Made by a program: the position numbers and the translations under genes. The notes below the pieces were generated by a model, which was not told where the DNA came from, made no database searches, and worked only from the letters and a program-made list of their open reading frames with translations. From SIG589 sp964566175 (GTDB taxonomy: Bacteria > Bacillota > Clostridia > Oscillospirales > Acutalibacteraceae), in assembly GCA_964566175.1 (NCBI GenBank), contig CAZMHU010000007.1, positions 1-64,000 of the forward strand: 64,000 nt of DNA. Reading direction: 5' to 3'. Shown piece after piece: positions 1 through 7,977 of this stretch; position 1 is the stretch's first letter, and every line of letters begins with the position of its first letter.

Positions 1-11
1 ACCCGAAATTG

Positions 12-377
12 TTATGTGGCTTTCCGACTGAGTCCTATTATATCACGCTCATCCGATTTAAATTCTATCGCAGGGGAAACCATTGCGTTTGCGAAACCCG
101 TTATGGGTACTAAAGTTCCCGCACCGGTATGCTTTGCGATATTGTCAAAGAGGTGAAGTGCCGTGAAGAGTGCCGATAGGAATATCAGAGATACCGTTAC
201 AAGCATTCGTGCCATTTCGTCTATCGCCCCGAGCCGTGAATAAAGTTCATAAAGCAACTGCCCTAAAACGCAAATCGCTCCGCCGCTCAAAAACGCACAA
301 ACGCAATTTTTCAAAACAGGCGACGGCGGTGATGCCTTTTCGTACATTTTTTTATATTCCGCTTCGGTTATGTTCAT
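12..377 (-). CDS. spoVAC: Stage V sporulation protein AC (SpoVAC), shortened C-terminus
   Basis: Membrane subunit of the SpoVA channel, which moves Ca-dipicolinate across the inner spore membrane in sporulation and germination. The family signature GAGTLVPITGFAN and the following VSPAIEFKS segment are clear, with two hydrophobic segments before them. An RBS GGGAG lies 11 nt before the ATG. The protein is 121 aa against about 150 for the family, and after FKS the expected glycine-rich stretch and last membrane helix are missing. Another frame just downstream reads HITISG, similar to the expected MFxIAG, which suggests a frameshift. Only 11 bases remain before the window edge, so this cannot be settled. 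dpaA and dpaB, which make the cargo, lie 9 kb away. Confidence 0.85.
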   Translation of the reverse strand: MNITEAEYKKMYEKASPPSPVLKNCVCAFLSGGAICVLGQLLYELYSRLGAIDEMARMLVTVSLIFLSALFTALHLFDNIAKHTGAGTLVPITGFANAMVSPAIEFKSDERDIIGLSRKAT

Positions 378-434
378 TATATATCATCTCCCGCAAATAG
401 TCTTTGCATTGAAAGGACAAAAATACGCCAATTC

Positions 435-460
435 ACAAAAAATCGCTGTCGACATAGTAT
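435..460 (+). promoter_or_regulatory. Candidate late-sporulation (SigK/SigE-like) promoter
   Basis: AC, then 16 nt, then CATAGTAT fits the mother-cell sigma pattern AC-N16/17-CATAnnnT. It sits 46 nt before the cysteine-rich CDS. The motif is short and could occur by chance. Confidence 0.35.
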
Positions 461-505
461 GTTATAGAAGTTTTAAACTTCCAAAACAAAAGGAGGCATT
501 TTTTT

Positions 506-1300
506 ATGGCGGAAAACAATAGTTTTAAAGAGGCAGTTTGTATCGACGCAGGCAGAGTTTACGATTCCTGCTGTGACCGTGACTGTCTTGAGGATTTGAG
601 ATGTTATTTTCTACCTGCCGACCAAACGCTGATACAAAAGGCTTTGAGCGTACGCGCACGCTCTGCCGAAGTGTTGAACGTTTACATTGATGTTGAACCG
701 GTAAGTTTCAACAGAGGATACTATTCCTGCGATTTGACATTTTTCTTCCTCGTTGAATTTGACCTGTTCATAACTCCGCACGCCGCACCAACAACCGTCA
801 GAGGCATTGCCTATTTCAACAAAAAGGTTATACTCTTCGGCAGTGACGGCAACGTTAAAGTTTTCAGCAACAACATAACTCTTGAAGACGCAATGGATAC
901 ACAACTCGTACGCACCGCAAACACGCCGAAATGCGTTGTTCAAAGCGTTGACCCGATACCGCTTTCGGCACGCATAGGCGAAATCAGAGATTGCTATGAA
1001 AGCACCTGCTGTATACCAAACTGCATTTGTCAGTGTCTCGGCGGTCAGGTAGTTACCGAACTTGAAAACGGCACTCCCACAATTTTCGCAACACTCGGAC
1101 TGTTTACGATAGTTCAACTCGTTCGCAATGTTCAAATGCTCATTCCGGTATACGATTTTTGCATACCCGAAAAACAGTGCGAAGATACAACCGATCATCC
1201 CTGCGACGTATTCCGCAAAATACAGTTCCCGACCGACGAATTTTTCCCGCCAAGACAGTGTGAAACGCAAAGCAACTTCGGATGCGGAACGGGCTGTTAA
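506..1300 (+). CDS. Cysteine-rich conserved protein, possible spore coat component
   Basis: No catalytic domain is recognised. The 264-aa protein has 19 cysteines, grouped at both ends and in the middle (SCCDRDC near 21-27; CC..C.C.C near 171-180; GCGTGC at the C-terminus). There is no signal peptide or clear membrane helix, and the middle is beta-rich. An excellent RBS (AGGAGG, 9 nt before ATG) fixes the start. Cysteine-rich soluble proteins of this kind are common in spore coats, and spoVAC lies next door on the other strand with a mother-cell-type promoter motif upstream. The coat assignment is inference; the general family (clostridial hypothetical proteins) is my recollection only. Confidence 0.7.
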   Translation: MAENNSFKEAVCIDAGRVYDSCCDRDCLEDLRCYFLPADQTLIQKALSVRARSAEVLNVYIDVEPVSFNRGYYSCDLTFFFLVEFDLFITPHAAPTTVRGIAYFNKKVILFGSDGNVKVFSNNITLEDAMDTQLVRTANTPKCVVQSVDPIPLSARIGEIRDCYESTCCIPNCICQCLGGQVVTELENGTPTIFATLGLFTIVQLVRNVQMLIPVYDFCIPEKQCEDTTDHPCDVFRKIQFPTDEFFPPRQCETQSNFGCGTGC

Positions 1301-1375
1301 AATACACGGCACTGCGGCCGCACAATGACCGCAGTAATACATAATGCCGAAACGGCACATTTCGGAGGGAGCCGT

Positions 1376-1903
1376 ATGGTTATAAACACACGCAACCGTC
1401 AACTGAGAATTACGCTTTCTGCCGCCGAAATATGCGATTATTTCGGAAGTTATAAAAACATACGCCCCGACAGCGCACACGCGCGAGCCGCTATGAGCAG
1501 TATTTTAAAAACCGCCTCTGCCGGTGCGGGGATATCTTTCGGCGGAGAAAAACTCACCGTTCGTATTTTCCCTGCGGCAAGCGGCGGATGTACAATATGC
1601 TTTACCGCCGATTTTGACAAAACAGAATATGCGGTTTACGAATTTGCCGACTGCGAAGATATGCTCCTCGCCTGCGAACAACTCTGCCGTCTGACAAATC
1701 AAAATATGCGGCTCTCGATTTTTCAAAAAGACGGAAAATACCGAATAATGGCCGACAAAGAAATCCCCGCCTACACTTTTTCACTTATCTCTGCCGAGTA
1801 TGCCGAGAAAACGCTCAAAAGCCAAAAGGACGCCGAAAAAACAAAGGAGCACTGGCACTGCATTTGCGTCAATACTCCTATAGATCAAATTATAAATTTT
1901 TAA
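1376..1903 (+). CDS. MecA-like adaptor protein
   Basis: Resembles the clostridial MecA/YpbH family, adaptors that deliver substrates to the ClpC protease. The N-terminal domain (about 1-80) shows the pattern RQLRITLSAAEI..., then a short helix-rich stretch, then FPAASGGCTICF, which matches the family's P..dGGCe(m/i)y segment. A second, more variable domain follows (about 90-165). The start is placed at the internal ATG at 1376 because GGAGGG lies 8 nt upstream; an in-frame upstream ATG at 1325 has no RBS. The gene is 175 aa, somewhat shorter than Bacillus MecA. Its last 14 bases overlap the convergent rpe gene. Confidence 0.7.
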   Translation: MVINTRNRQLRITLSAAEICDYFGSYKNIRPDSAHARAAMSSILKTASAGAGISFGGEKLTVRIFPAASGGCTICFTADFDKTEYAVYEFADCEDMLLACEQLCRLTNQNMRLSIFQKDGKYRIMADKEIPAYTFSLISAEYAEKTLKSQKDAEKTKEHWHCICVNTPIDQIINF

Positions 1904-2534
1904 TCTCGCTTATAGTTTCGGGGAGATTTTGCGAGCCGAAAACATAACTTCCCGCTACCAAAACATCCGCACCTGCGGCAACCGCCAAGGGTGCGGTTTC
2001 TTTGTTTATACCACCGTCAACCTCAAGCAGTATGTTAAGACCGCGACGCTTTATCTCAGCACGCAGACGCTCGAGTTTTGAGAGTGCCTGCGGCATAAAT
2101 TTTTGTCCGCCGAACCCCGGCTCGACCGACATTACGAGCACCATATCGCAAAGCGGCAAAAACGGAAAAATCTCTTCCGGTTCAGTACAGGGTTTTATCG
2201 TAAGGCAGGATTTTATTCCGTGTGAGCGAATTTTCTCAAGCGTTTCCGCAACGTCGCTTCCCGCCTCGTAATGAAAGCCGAGTATATCCGCACTATTTGC
2301 GAAAACATCAATATATCTGTCGGGACGGTCAATCATAAGATGCACGTCCATAGGAAGATTTGTGTGCTTTTTTACAGCCTCGATGAGCGGTGCACCAAAC
2401 GAAATGTTGGGAACAAAAATTCCGTCCATAACGTCCATATGAAGCATATCGACGCCGCATTTTTCAAAATCGTCCAAATATCCTTTAAGTTCCAAAAAAT
2501 CGGCAGTCAGCACCGACGGTGAAACCATTGCCAT
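1890..2534 (-). CDS. rpe: Ribulose-phosphate 3-epimerase
   Basis: Interconverts ribulose 5-phosphate and xylulose 5-phosphate in the pentose phosphate pathway. The 214-aa protein shows the family motifs in order: SPSVLTADF at the N-terminus, HMDVMDG (metal His and Asp), DVHLM, EPGFGGQ, the EVDGG strand and the phosphate-binding VAGSYVFG near the end. The start is taken as the ATG at 2534 with AAAGG 11 nt upstream; a GTG at 2543 would leave only 2 nt of spacing. It is monocistronic as far as can be seen, convergent with the MecA-like gene and overlapping it by 14 nt. Confidence 0.95.
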   Translation of the reverse strand: MAMVSPSVLTADFLELKGYLDDFEKCGVDMLHMDVMDGIFVPNISFGAPLIEAVKKHTNLPMDVHLMIDRPDRYIDVFANSADILGFHYEAGSDVAETLEKIRSHGIKSCLTIKPCTEPEEIFPFLPLCDMVLVMSVEPGFGGQKFMPQALSKLERLRAEIKRRGLNILLEVDGGINKETAPLAVAAGADVLVAGSYVFGSQNLPETISEIKNL

Positions 2535-2602
2535 TAAAAACACAACCTTTCTTGCCTATTCTAAACCAAAAGCCGCAAACTGTCAAGTAAACCGATATCC
2601 GA

Positions 2603-3733
2603 TTATCCGATATACTGCCTGTTTATCCGGTCTTCGGGAGAACAATCAAACATATAAAGCACCAAAACAAAAACCATTCCAACGGTTTCATAATAAAATA
2701 TACAACATTCGAACTTCTTGCCGTCGTTATGTGTTTTGATATCGGCAATCCGATTTTATCATAAACGTTACGCACAAACCTGTGCAGTCTAGGTGTCCTT
2801 TCAGCAATCAAATCCTCAAAAGCGTTGGCAACCAAAAGTTGTCTGTTCACAACAATCAGCCGACCTCTGCGCTTTCCGGCACGCAACGGTTTCACAACAC
2901 TTTTATCGCCACAGGCGGCAACGGTGCAAAGATAGTGTCCGTCGTAATCGAGTCGCAGGGGCGGGATTTTTGAGAAAGTGTCCACTCTGCCGTTTCTGTA
3001 AACGCCTTTATAACCGAGTCGGGCTGTTGACCGAACAGGCTGAGCACCGCTATTGTCAAAAGTAAAATCGGCACCGACCAAAAAAACAAAAAAGCAGTAA
3101 AGCCCGGCGGACTTGCTCAAAAAAACGTTTACAAAAATTAAGAAAACGGTTTTTATATTCGGTTTCGGCAATTTTAGCGGAATAATCGGCAACGGTTTTT
3201 CTGATAACCCTGACAGAACAGATTATATAGTTAAGCGGAAAAAGCAAGAAAAGCAGCACACTGCTTAAATTTGCGGAAAGTTGTACTGTCAGTACCGCAA
3301 ACAAAGCATATCCCAAAAACATTCCGCCGTAGCAAAGCGAAGCCACAATCGGCGGCAAGGCGTTCGGCAAAAAAACACAAAACAAGATATGCCACCACAG
3401 CAATGGAGCAGAGAACAATAAACGTCGGCAAATTTTCGAATGAAACAGGCGTGTACAAACGCCCGTCACCACGATAGAGTTGAACATTCCATTCGGCAAA
3501 GTCCAGGAAAATGGCGTACAAAACCGTATATCCTATACCGAGTCCGAAAATCAAAAGGTCGGTTACCGTTACAACTTTTTCTTAAATTTACTCTCGTAAA
3601 CCAGTAACACAAAATTCATAAAGATCAATATTATCGGAACGCCTATAAAAACAAATGCTATTATAAGCAATACGGGTTCAGCATAACAGTCATCACCCAT
3701 CGTTTGTTTTAAAATTATTGTATCATATTCCAT
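2603..3733 (-). pseudogene. Frameshifted DUF6688-family membrane protein
   Basis: Read on the minus strand, the pieces of one membrane protein of about 370 aa lie end to end but in different frames. In order: a hydrophobic N-terminus ending KFKKK (3733-3569); LLIFGLGIGY...FFAERL (about 3580-3380); PPIVASL...VRVIRKTVADY (about 3380-3110); FFWSVPILL...AEWTLSQK (about 3110-2970); DYDGHYLCTVAA...VVNRQLLVANAFEDLIAERTP...MKPLEWF (about 2970-2670); and PEDRINRQY (about 2660-2603). The segments match my memory of the DUF6688 family and join without overlap. About five single-base shifts are needed; several lie at A/T runs (near 3115, 2970 and 2670), one near 3365 does not. It is either a decayed gene or affected by sequence errors. 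The original function is unknown. Confidence 0.75.
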
Positions 3734-3789
3734 TACCGCTTTCAATATAAACAGAACCAACAATTCAGTCTTTGTTCACAATTAAATAC

Positions 3790-3818
3790 TTGTGTTAAAA
3801 AGCGTTTTATGTTATACT
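3790..3818 (+). promoter_or_regulatory. Promoter of the first degV gene
   Basis: TTGTGT, 17-nt spacer, TATACT, about 35 nt before the degV start codon. Confidence 0.6.
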
Positions 3819-3853
3819 ACTTTAAAATTATGACTTATCGGAGGTAGGCTGTA

Positions 3854-4714
3854 ATGGCTAATAAAATACTGCTTTCAAGCGACAGCACAACTGATTTAAG
3901 CGCCGAACTTATTGAGCGTTATAACGTACATATCAACCCCCTTTTGATTACAATGGGTGACAAAAGTTATATTGACGGCGTCGAGGCAAAACCCGATGAC
4001 CTTTACGAGTTTGCCGCCCGCACGGGAACTCTCGCAAAGACTGCGGCGGTCGGTGTCGGCGAACATATCGAGTTTTTTGAAAACTTAACAAAAGACGGTG
4101 ATGAGGTTTTATATTTCACCGTCAGTTCTTCGATGTCCGCAAACTTCAACAACGCTCGCCTTGCGGCAGAAACGGTTTCGGGCGTTTACGTTATAGATAC
4201 CAAAAACCTTTCCACCGGTGGCGGACTTTTGGTGCTTGCCGCAGCGGACATGATTGAGAGCGGCGTTTCTGCGGCGGAAATAGCAGAACGCGTTTCGGCA
4301 CTTGCCGACAATGTTGACGCCTCGTTCGTTGTTGATGACCTTAACTATCTTGCAAAGGGCGGCCGTTGCTCTTCGGTTGCGGCGCTCGGAGCAAACCTTT
4401 TGAAACTCAAGCCCTGTATTGTTGTTAAAAACGGCGCAATGGGTGTTGAAAAAAAATACCGCGGCAAATTCGCCGATGTTCTCAAAACATACATTTCCGA
4501 ACGTCTGGCAGATGCCGACGATATCGACCTTAACCGTATTTTCGTAACACACGCCGGCGTTGAAAGTGAAATTCTCGACAGTGTCGTTGAGCAGGTTAAA
4601 AGTCTTCTCCCATTTAAGGAAGTTTTCGCAACACGTGCAGGTTGCACCGTTTCGGCACATTGCGGCAAAGACACCCTCGGCGTTCTGTTTATCAGAAAGA
4701 CACCTTTGAAGTAA
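3854..4714 (+). CDS. DegV family fatty-acid-binding protein (FakB-like)
   Basis: DegV/FakB proteins bind a fatty acid and present its carboxylate to the kinase FakA, giving acyl-phosphate for lipid synthesis. The 286-aa protein begins ILLSSDSTTDLS (family SDSTxDL), then has SSSMSANFNNARLAA (S-S-x-S-x-t-y-n-A), DTKNLSTGGGLLV, VDDLNYLAKGGR, and a C-terminal HCGKDTLG (GxHxGPGtxG). GGAGG lies 8 nt before the ATG. No FakA is in this window. A second paralogue is at 27261. The bound lipid cannot be read from the sequence. Confidence 0.9.
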   Translation: MANKILLSSDSTTDLSAELIERYNVHINPLLITMGDKSYIDGVEAKPDDLYEFAARTGTLAKTAAVGVGEHIEFFENLTKDGDEVLYFTVSSSMSANFNNARLAAETVSGVYVIDTKNLSTGGGLLVLAAADMIESGVSAAEIAERVSALADNVDASFVVDDLNYLAKGGRCSSVAALGANLLKLKPCIVVKNGAMGVEKKYRGKFADVLKTYISERLADADDIDLNRIFVTHAGVESEILDSVVEQVKSLLPFKEVFATRAGCTVSAHCGKDTLGVLFIRKTPLK

Positions 4715-4830
4715 CACATTTTCGAAAATCGGCATACGATATAGAGAAGGGGCGCCAAGGGATTCCCGCTATATCGGCGATAGCCATGACCTATCCGCAG
4801 ACTACCGATTTAATGCCCCATTAATATAGA

Positions 4831-4857
4831 AAAAGCACCTGCTTTGCAGGTGCTTTT
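4831..4857. terminator. Bidirectional terminator between degV and the DUF624 gene
   Basis: A 12-bp stem AAAAGCACCTGC / GCAGGTGCTTTT with a TTT loop and T-runs on both strands, between convergent genes. Confidence 0.9.
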
Positions 4858-4862
4858 TGTTT

Positions 4863-5711
4863 TTACTGTGCGTCCGATTCGGGCAACAGCCTTTCGTCGG
4901 CAAAAACGCTTTCTTCATCGTCATATTTCGGAAGATATTCATCCGGAACATCAAGACCGAGTGCCAAACGCTTATCAATATCCGCGTCGGGATGTTCCTC
5001 GTAATACGGGTCTATCATGTATTTGCGTACAGCGTCGAATATACAAAACTGTATAAGCAATGAACGGAATGACGGATAAATAAATACCATCAAAACCATA
5101 ACAACTGCGGCGCCGATGTGTCCGCCGTAGAGCGCGAGCAGTACAACAGCCACGCCGAAAAGAAGAAGTGAAAAGAAAATTATAAGATTACGCTTGAAGT
5201 TTATAAACACAAATTTAAAGCAGTTTTTATAAAGTTGTTTTCCTTTGAGCGAAAAGGTTATTATAAGCATAGGCATATAATACTTCATAATCGTGAAGAC
5301 AAACAGGAAAAATGTTGATATGCCGGTAAATATCGAACTCACAAGGTTATCTCCCTCGCGCGGAAAGAAATACCACAAATCGAATATGAGCAACAGCGTT
5401 ACAAAAAGATTGACAATACCGACAACCAATCCCTGTTTCCAGTTTTTCTTTATCGTTTCAAAAAAATCGGATGTGCCGAAAGAGTGCTTTTCGCGCGACA
5501 TACTGCGTGTTACGTTTGCAAGGCCGACATCGGCAAGACCGTATGTAAGTATCGGCACGGAAATTAAGCAGTAATACAAATTCATCGTAACAAGTTTCCA
5601 GAAATTGCGGAAATATATTTCGAAAAAGCGGATAAAACCTTTTTTACTAGGCTCGTCCTTTGAAACACCAGGACCCTCTTTATCGTAGTTTATAAAATTG
5701 AAAAGCCCCAT
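4863..5711 (-). CDS. DUF624 (YesL-like) membrane protein
   Basis: Integral membrane protein of unknown role; YesL relatives often sit beside sugar transport genes. The N-terminus (FNYDKEGPGVSKD..., then FFEIYFRNFWKLV) is typical of DUF624. About five hydrophobic helices follow, with the family segment SFGTSDFFETIKKNWKQ near 75-92 between helices 1 and 2. The acidic C-terminal tail (about 225-282) is probably cytoplasmic. Its ATG overlaps the stop of the upstream membrane-protein gene (TAATG), so the two are translated together. No sugar transport gene is adjacent. Confidence 0.8.
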   Translation of the reverse strand: MGLFNFINYDKEGPGVSKDEPSKKGFIRFFEIYFRNFWKLVTMNLYYCLISVPILTYGLADVGLANVTRSMSREKHSFGTSDFFETIKKNWKQGLVVGIVNLFVTLLLIFDLWYFFPREGDNLVSSIFTGISTFFLFVFTIMKYYMPMLIITFSLKGKQLYKNCFKFVFINFKRNLIIFFSLLLFGVAVVLLALYGGHIGAAVVMVLMVFIYPSFRSLLIQFCIFDAVRKYMIDPYYEEHPDADIDKRLALGLDVPDEYLPKYDDEESVFADERLLPESDAQ

Positions 5712-6442
5712 TATTTTTTCTCCTTATCTTTAGCGTAAATAAATCTGTCCCTCAGCGATATTTCATTATTGCCGCAATAGTAACCGAAAGAGCAGACAAG
5801 CGGCAGGGGGAGCAGCGTTACAAGCAACAGCAAAAATCCGCCGACCGATAACTCACCCGCCGTTTTAGCCGCACCGAATGCCGCATCGACAATAGGAAGC
5901 ATATAATAGTTGAATGTTCGGTATACCGCACTGTATGACGGGATAAACTCGTGTATTTTATTTGCCGCAAGTAAAAGATAGAGAAGCAAAAACGGCACAT
6001 CAGCCAAAATACCTATCTTCAGTCCGCGGAATTTATCACGCTTAATATGCCCGAATGCGGCAAGGTTGTTGTCCTTGTCACCGCGAGTCCACAACGAAGA
6101 ATAAATCATGGCGAAGAACATCACAAGCGTAAACAGAAATGTTATAATTTTTACCAAGTTGTTAACGCTATCGCTCACCGTGGAACGGATGTTTTGAGTT
6201 TTAATCTCAACCCCCTGCGCCTTGTATTCCTCAAGGCGGGTATCGTCACCATCGGAATAATAGTATGTGTAAAGTTCTTCGCTTGTTCCCTCGCTGTTCA
6301 CCGCATAAGCAACATAACCGATGTTTTCGGTGGAAACGCCCACCGCTATTACCGTGAAAGAAAGAAACAGAAAAAAACTCATAAAATCGACAAGCAGAAC
6401 CGACAAAAAACTTTTTGTCGCCGCCGACATATTTTCTTTCAT
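5711..6442 (-). CDS. Membrane protein of unknown function, paired with DUF624
   Basis: Not assigned to a family. The 243-aa protein has an N-terminal hydrophobic helix (about 10-35), an extracytoplasmic-looking polar loop of about 65 aa rich in Tyr and Asp, then four further hydrophobic segments and a short charged C-terminus (KDKEKK). The layout (one helix, polar loop, bundle) suggests a sensing or scaffold membrane protein. It shares a TAATG overlap with the DUF624 gene, which suggests that the two products act together. Confidence 0.65.
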   Translation of the reverse strand: MKENMSAATKSFLSVLLVDFMSFFLFLSFTVIAVGVSTENIGYVAYAVNSEGTSEELYTYYYSDGDDTRLEEYKAQGVEIKTQNIRSTVSDSVNNLVKIITFLFTLVMFFAMIYSSLWTRGDKDNNLAAFGHIKRDKFRGLKIGILADVPFLLLYLLLAANKIHEFIPSYSAVYRTFNYYMLPIVDAAFGAAKTAGELSVGGFLLLLVTLLPLPLVCSFGYYCGNNEISLRDRFIYAKDKEKK

Positions 6443-6516
6443 ATTTGCACATCCTTTTTTGCAGATATTATCAGTATATATAATATATTGACGCTGTTTG
6501 TTAATTTACTGTAAAC

Positions 6517-7887
6517 TTAAAGCGCATCACGAATCATATATGCCGCTTTGTATATGTCGCCGCCACCCATCGTGATTATTAAATCGCCGTCGTTTGCAAT
6601 ATCGCATATATGCTTCGAAACCTCGGCAAATGTATCGATAACACAGGCATCCGGCAAACTTTTTGCTATGTCCTGTGATGAAATTCCGTAGGTATTTTTC
6701 TCACGCGAACCCATTATCGGAGTGAGTACTACCTTGTCCGCGTGGGACAGAGCCTTTATAAAATCATCCTTTAGAAGTGCTGTGCGCGAAAACGTAAAGG
6801 GTTGAAATATCGCAACAACACGTTTTTTGCCCAGACTCTTTGCGGCACGCAGAGTTGCGTCAATCTCGGTCGGGTGATGTGCGTAATCATCAACAAGGGT
6901 CACTCCGTTTTTCTCACACAAAAACTCAAACCGTCTGCCCGCACCCGTAAAGGTCTGCAATGCTTTGTCAATATCCGCCGGCGCAACACCCATATCGTAT
7001 GCAACGGCAAAAGCGGCAAGACCGTTATAAATATTGTGTTCCCCCGGTATACGCATATGAAGGCGTGTTAAACATTTTCCGCCCTTCATAACGTCAAACT
7101 CATATCCGAAAGTGCCCGGTGTGATATTTTCGGCATAGTAATCGGACGAGGGGGTAAGACCGAAACGTACTACCTTTGCGGAAATTCCGTCCGACGCCTT
7201 GAGAACGAGTTTGTCATCACCGTTAATATACGCCGTATGCGACATTGAAATAAACTTTCTGAAAGACGCGGAAAGATTTTCCATTGTTTTAAAATAATCA
7301 AGATGGTCATCGTCAATATTCAGCAAAACCGAAACATCGGGCGACATCTGTAAAAACGTATCCACAAACTCGCAAGATTCGCAAACCATATTCTCGCTCT
7401 TGCCGCAACAGCCGTTTGTTCCGAGCAGCGGCAGTCTTCCGCCAATAACGGCAGTAGGATCGAGGTTGTTTAAATACAAAATTTGTGTTATCATAGAAGT
7501 AACGGTGGTTTTTCCATGTGTGCCACATACACCGATTACGTTGTCAAACTTGCGTGTGAGTGCACCGAGCAGGTGTGAGCGTTCCATTGTGGGAAGGCCG
7601 TTTTGCTTCGCGGCGACAAGTTCCGGATTGTCTTTTGCTATTGCGGCTGAATAAACAACGAGTTCCGCGCCGTTTATATTCTCGGCTCTATGTCCCATAT
7701 GAACCTCTACCCCCAACGTACGTATACGTGCGAGCGGGTCGCTTTCGTTATTGTCCGAACCGGTTAAAAAATAGCCCTTGCTGTGAAGTATTTCGGCAAG
7801 CGGACACATACCGCTTCCGCCGATTCCTATCATATGAATATGCTTTACGCTGTCTATTATTTTATCTTCTTCTCTTTGCGGTTTCAT
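6517..7887 (-). CDS. murC: UDP-N-acetylmuramate--L-alanine ligase
   Basis: Cytoplasmic ATP-dependent enzyme that adds the first amino acid to UDP-MurNAc in peptidoglycan synthesis. The N-terminal Rossmann motif GIGGSGM is at 21-27, the ATP loop GTHGKTT at 122-128, the central-domain NIDDDHLDYF follows, and the C-terminal ligase domain has DDYAHHPTEI. At 456 aa it is full length. GGGAGG lies 7 nt before the ATG. It is divergent from the CCA-adding enzyme gene and stands alone, not in a dcw cluster. Confidence 0.97.
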   Translation of the reverse strand: MKPQREEDKIIDSVKHIHMIGIGGSGMCPLAEILHSKGYFLTGSDNNESDPLARIRTLGVEVHMGHRAENINGAELVVYSAAIAKDNPELVAAKQNGLPTMERSHLLGALTRKFDNVIGVCGTHGKTTVTSMITQILYLNNLDPTAVIGGRLPLLGTNGCCGKSENMVCESCEFVDTFLQMSPDVSVLLNIDDDHLDYFKTMENLSASFRKFISMSHTAYINGDDKLVLKASDGISAKVVRFGLTPSSDYYAENITPGTFGYEFDVMKGGKCLTRLHMRIPGEHNIYNGLAAFAVAYDMGVAPADIDKALQTFTGAGRRFEFLCEKNGVTLVDDYAHHPTEIDATLRAAKSLGKKRVVAIFQPFTFSRTALLKDDFIKALSHADKVVLTPIMGSREKNTYGISSQDIAKSLPDACVIDTFAEVSKHICDIANDGDLIITMGGGDIYKAAYMIRDAL

Positions 7888-7977
7888 AATGTTCCTCCCG
7901 TAGCAACCTAAAACTCAATACTATTATATTGCTTTTCACATAAAAAATAAACAAAAACTTTTTGGAGGCGATGTCTT

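Noticed and set aside
1311..1335. Hairpin ACTGCGG/CCGCAGT between the Cys-rich and MecA-like genes
   Set aside because: It has an 11-nt loop but no T-run, so it is not called a terminator; no other function is visible.
1890..1903. Overlap of the convergent MecA-like and rpe genes
   Set aside because: A 14-nt overlap of 3' ends is common and shows nothing unusual.
2623..3192. A 189-codon minus-strand frame taken as a complete gene
   Set aside because: Only its last 110 or so codons match the DUF6688-like protein; the first part is an out-of-frame stretch of the same broken gene.
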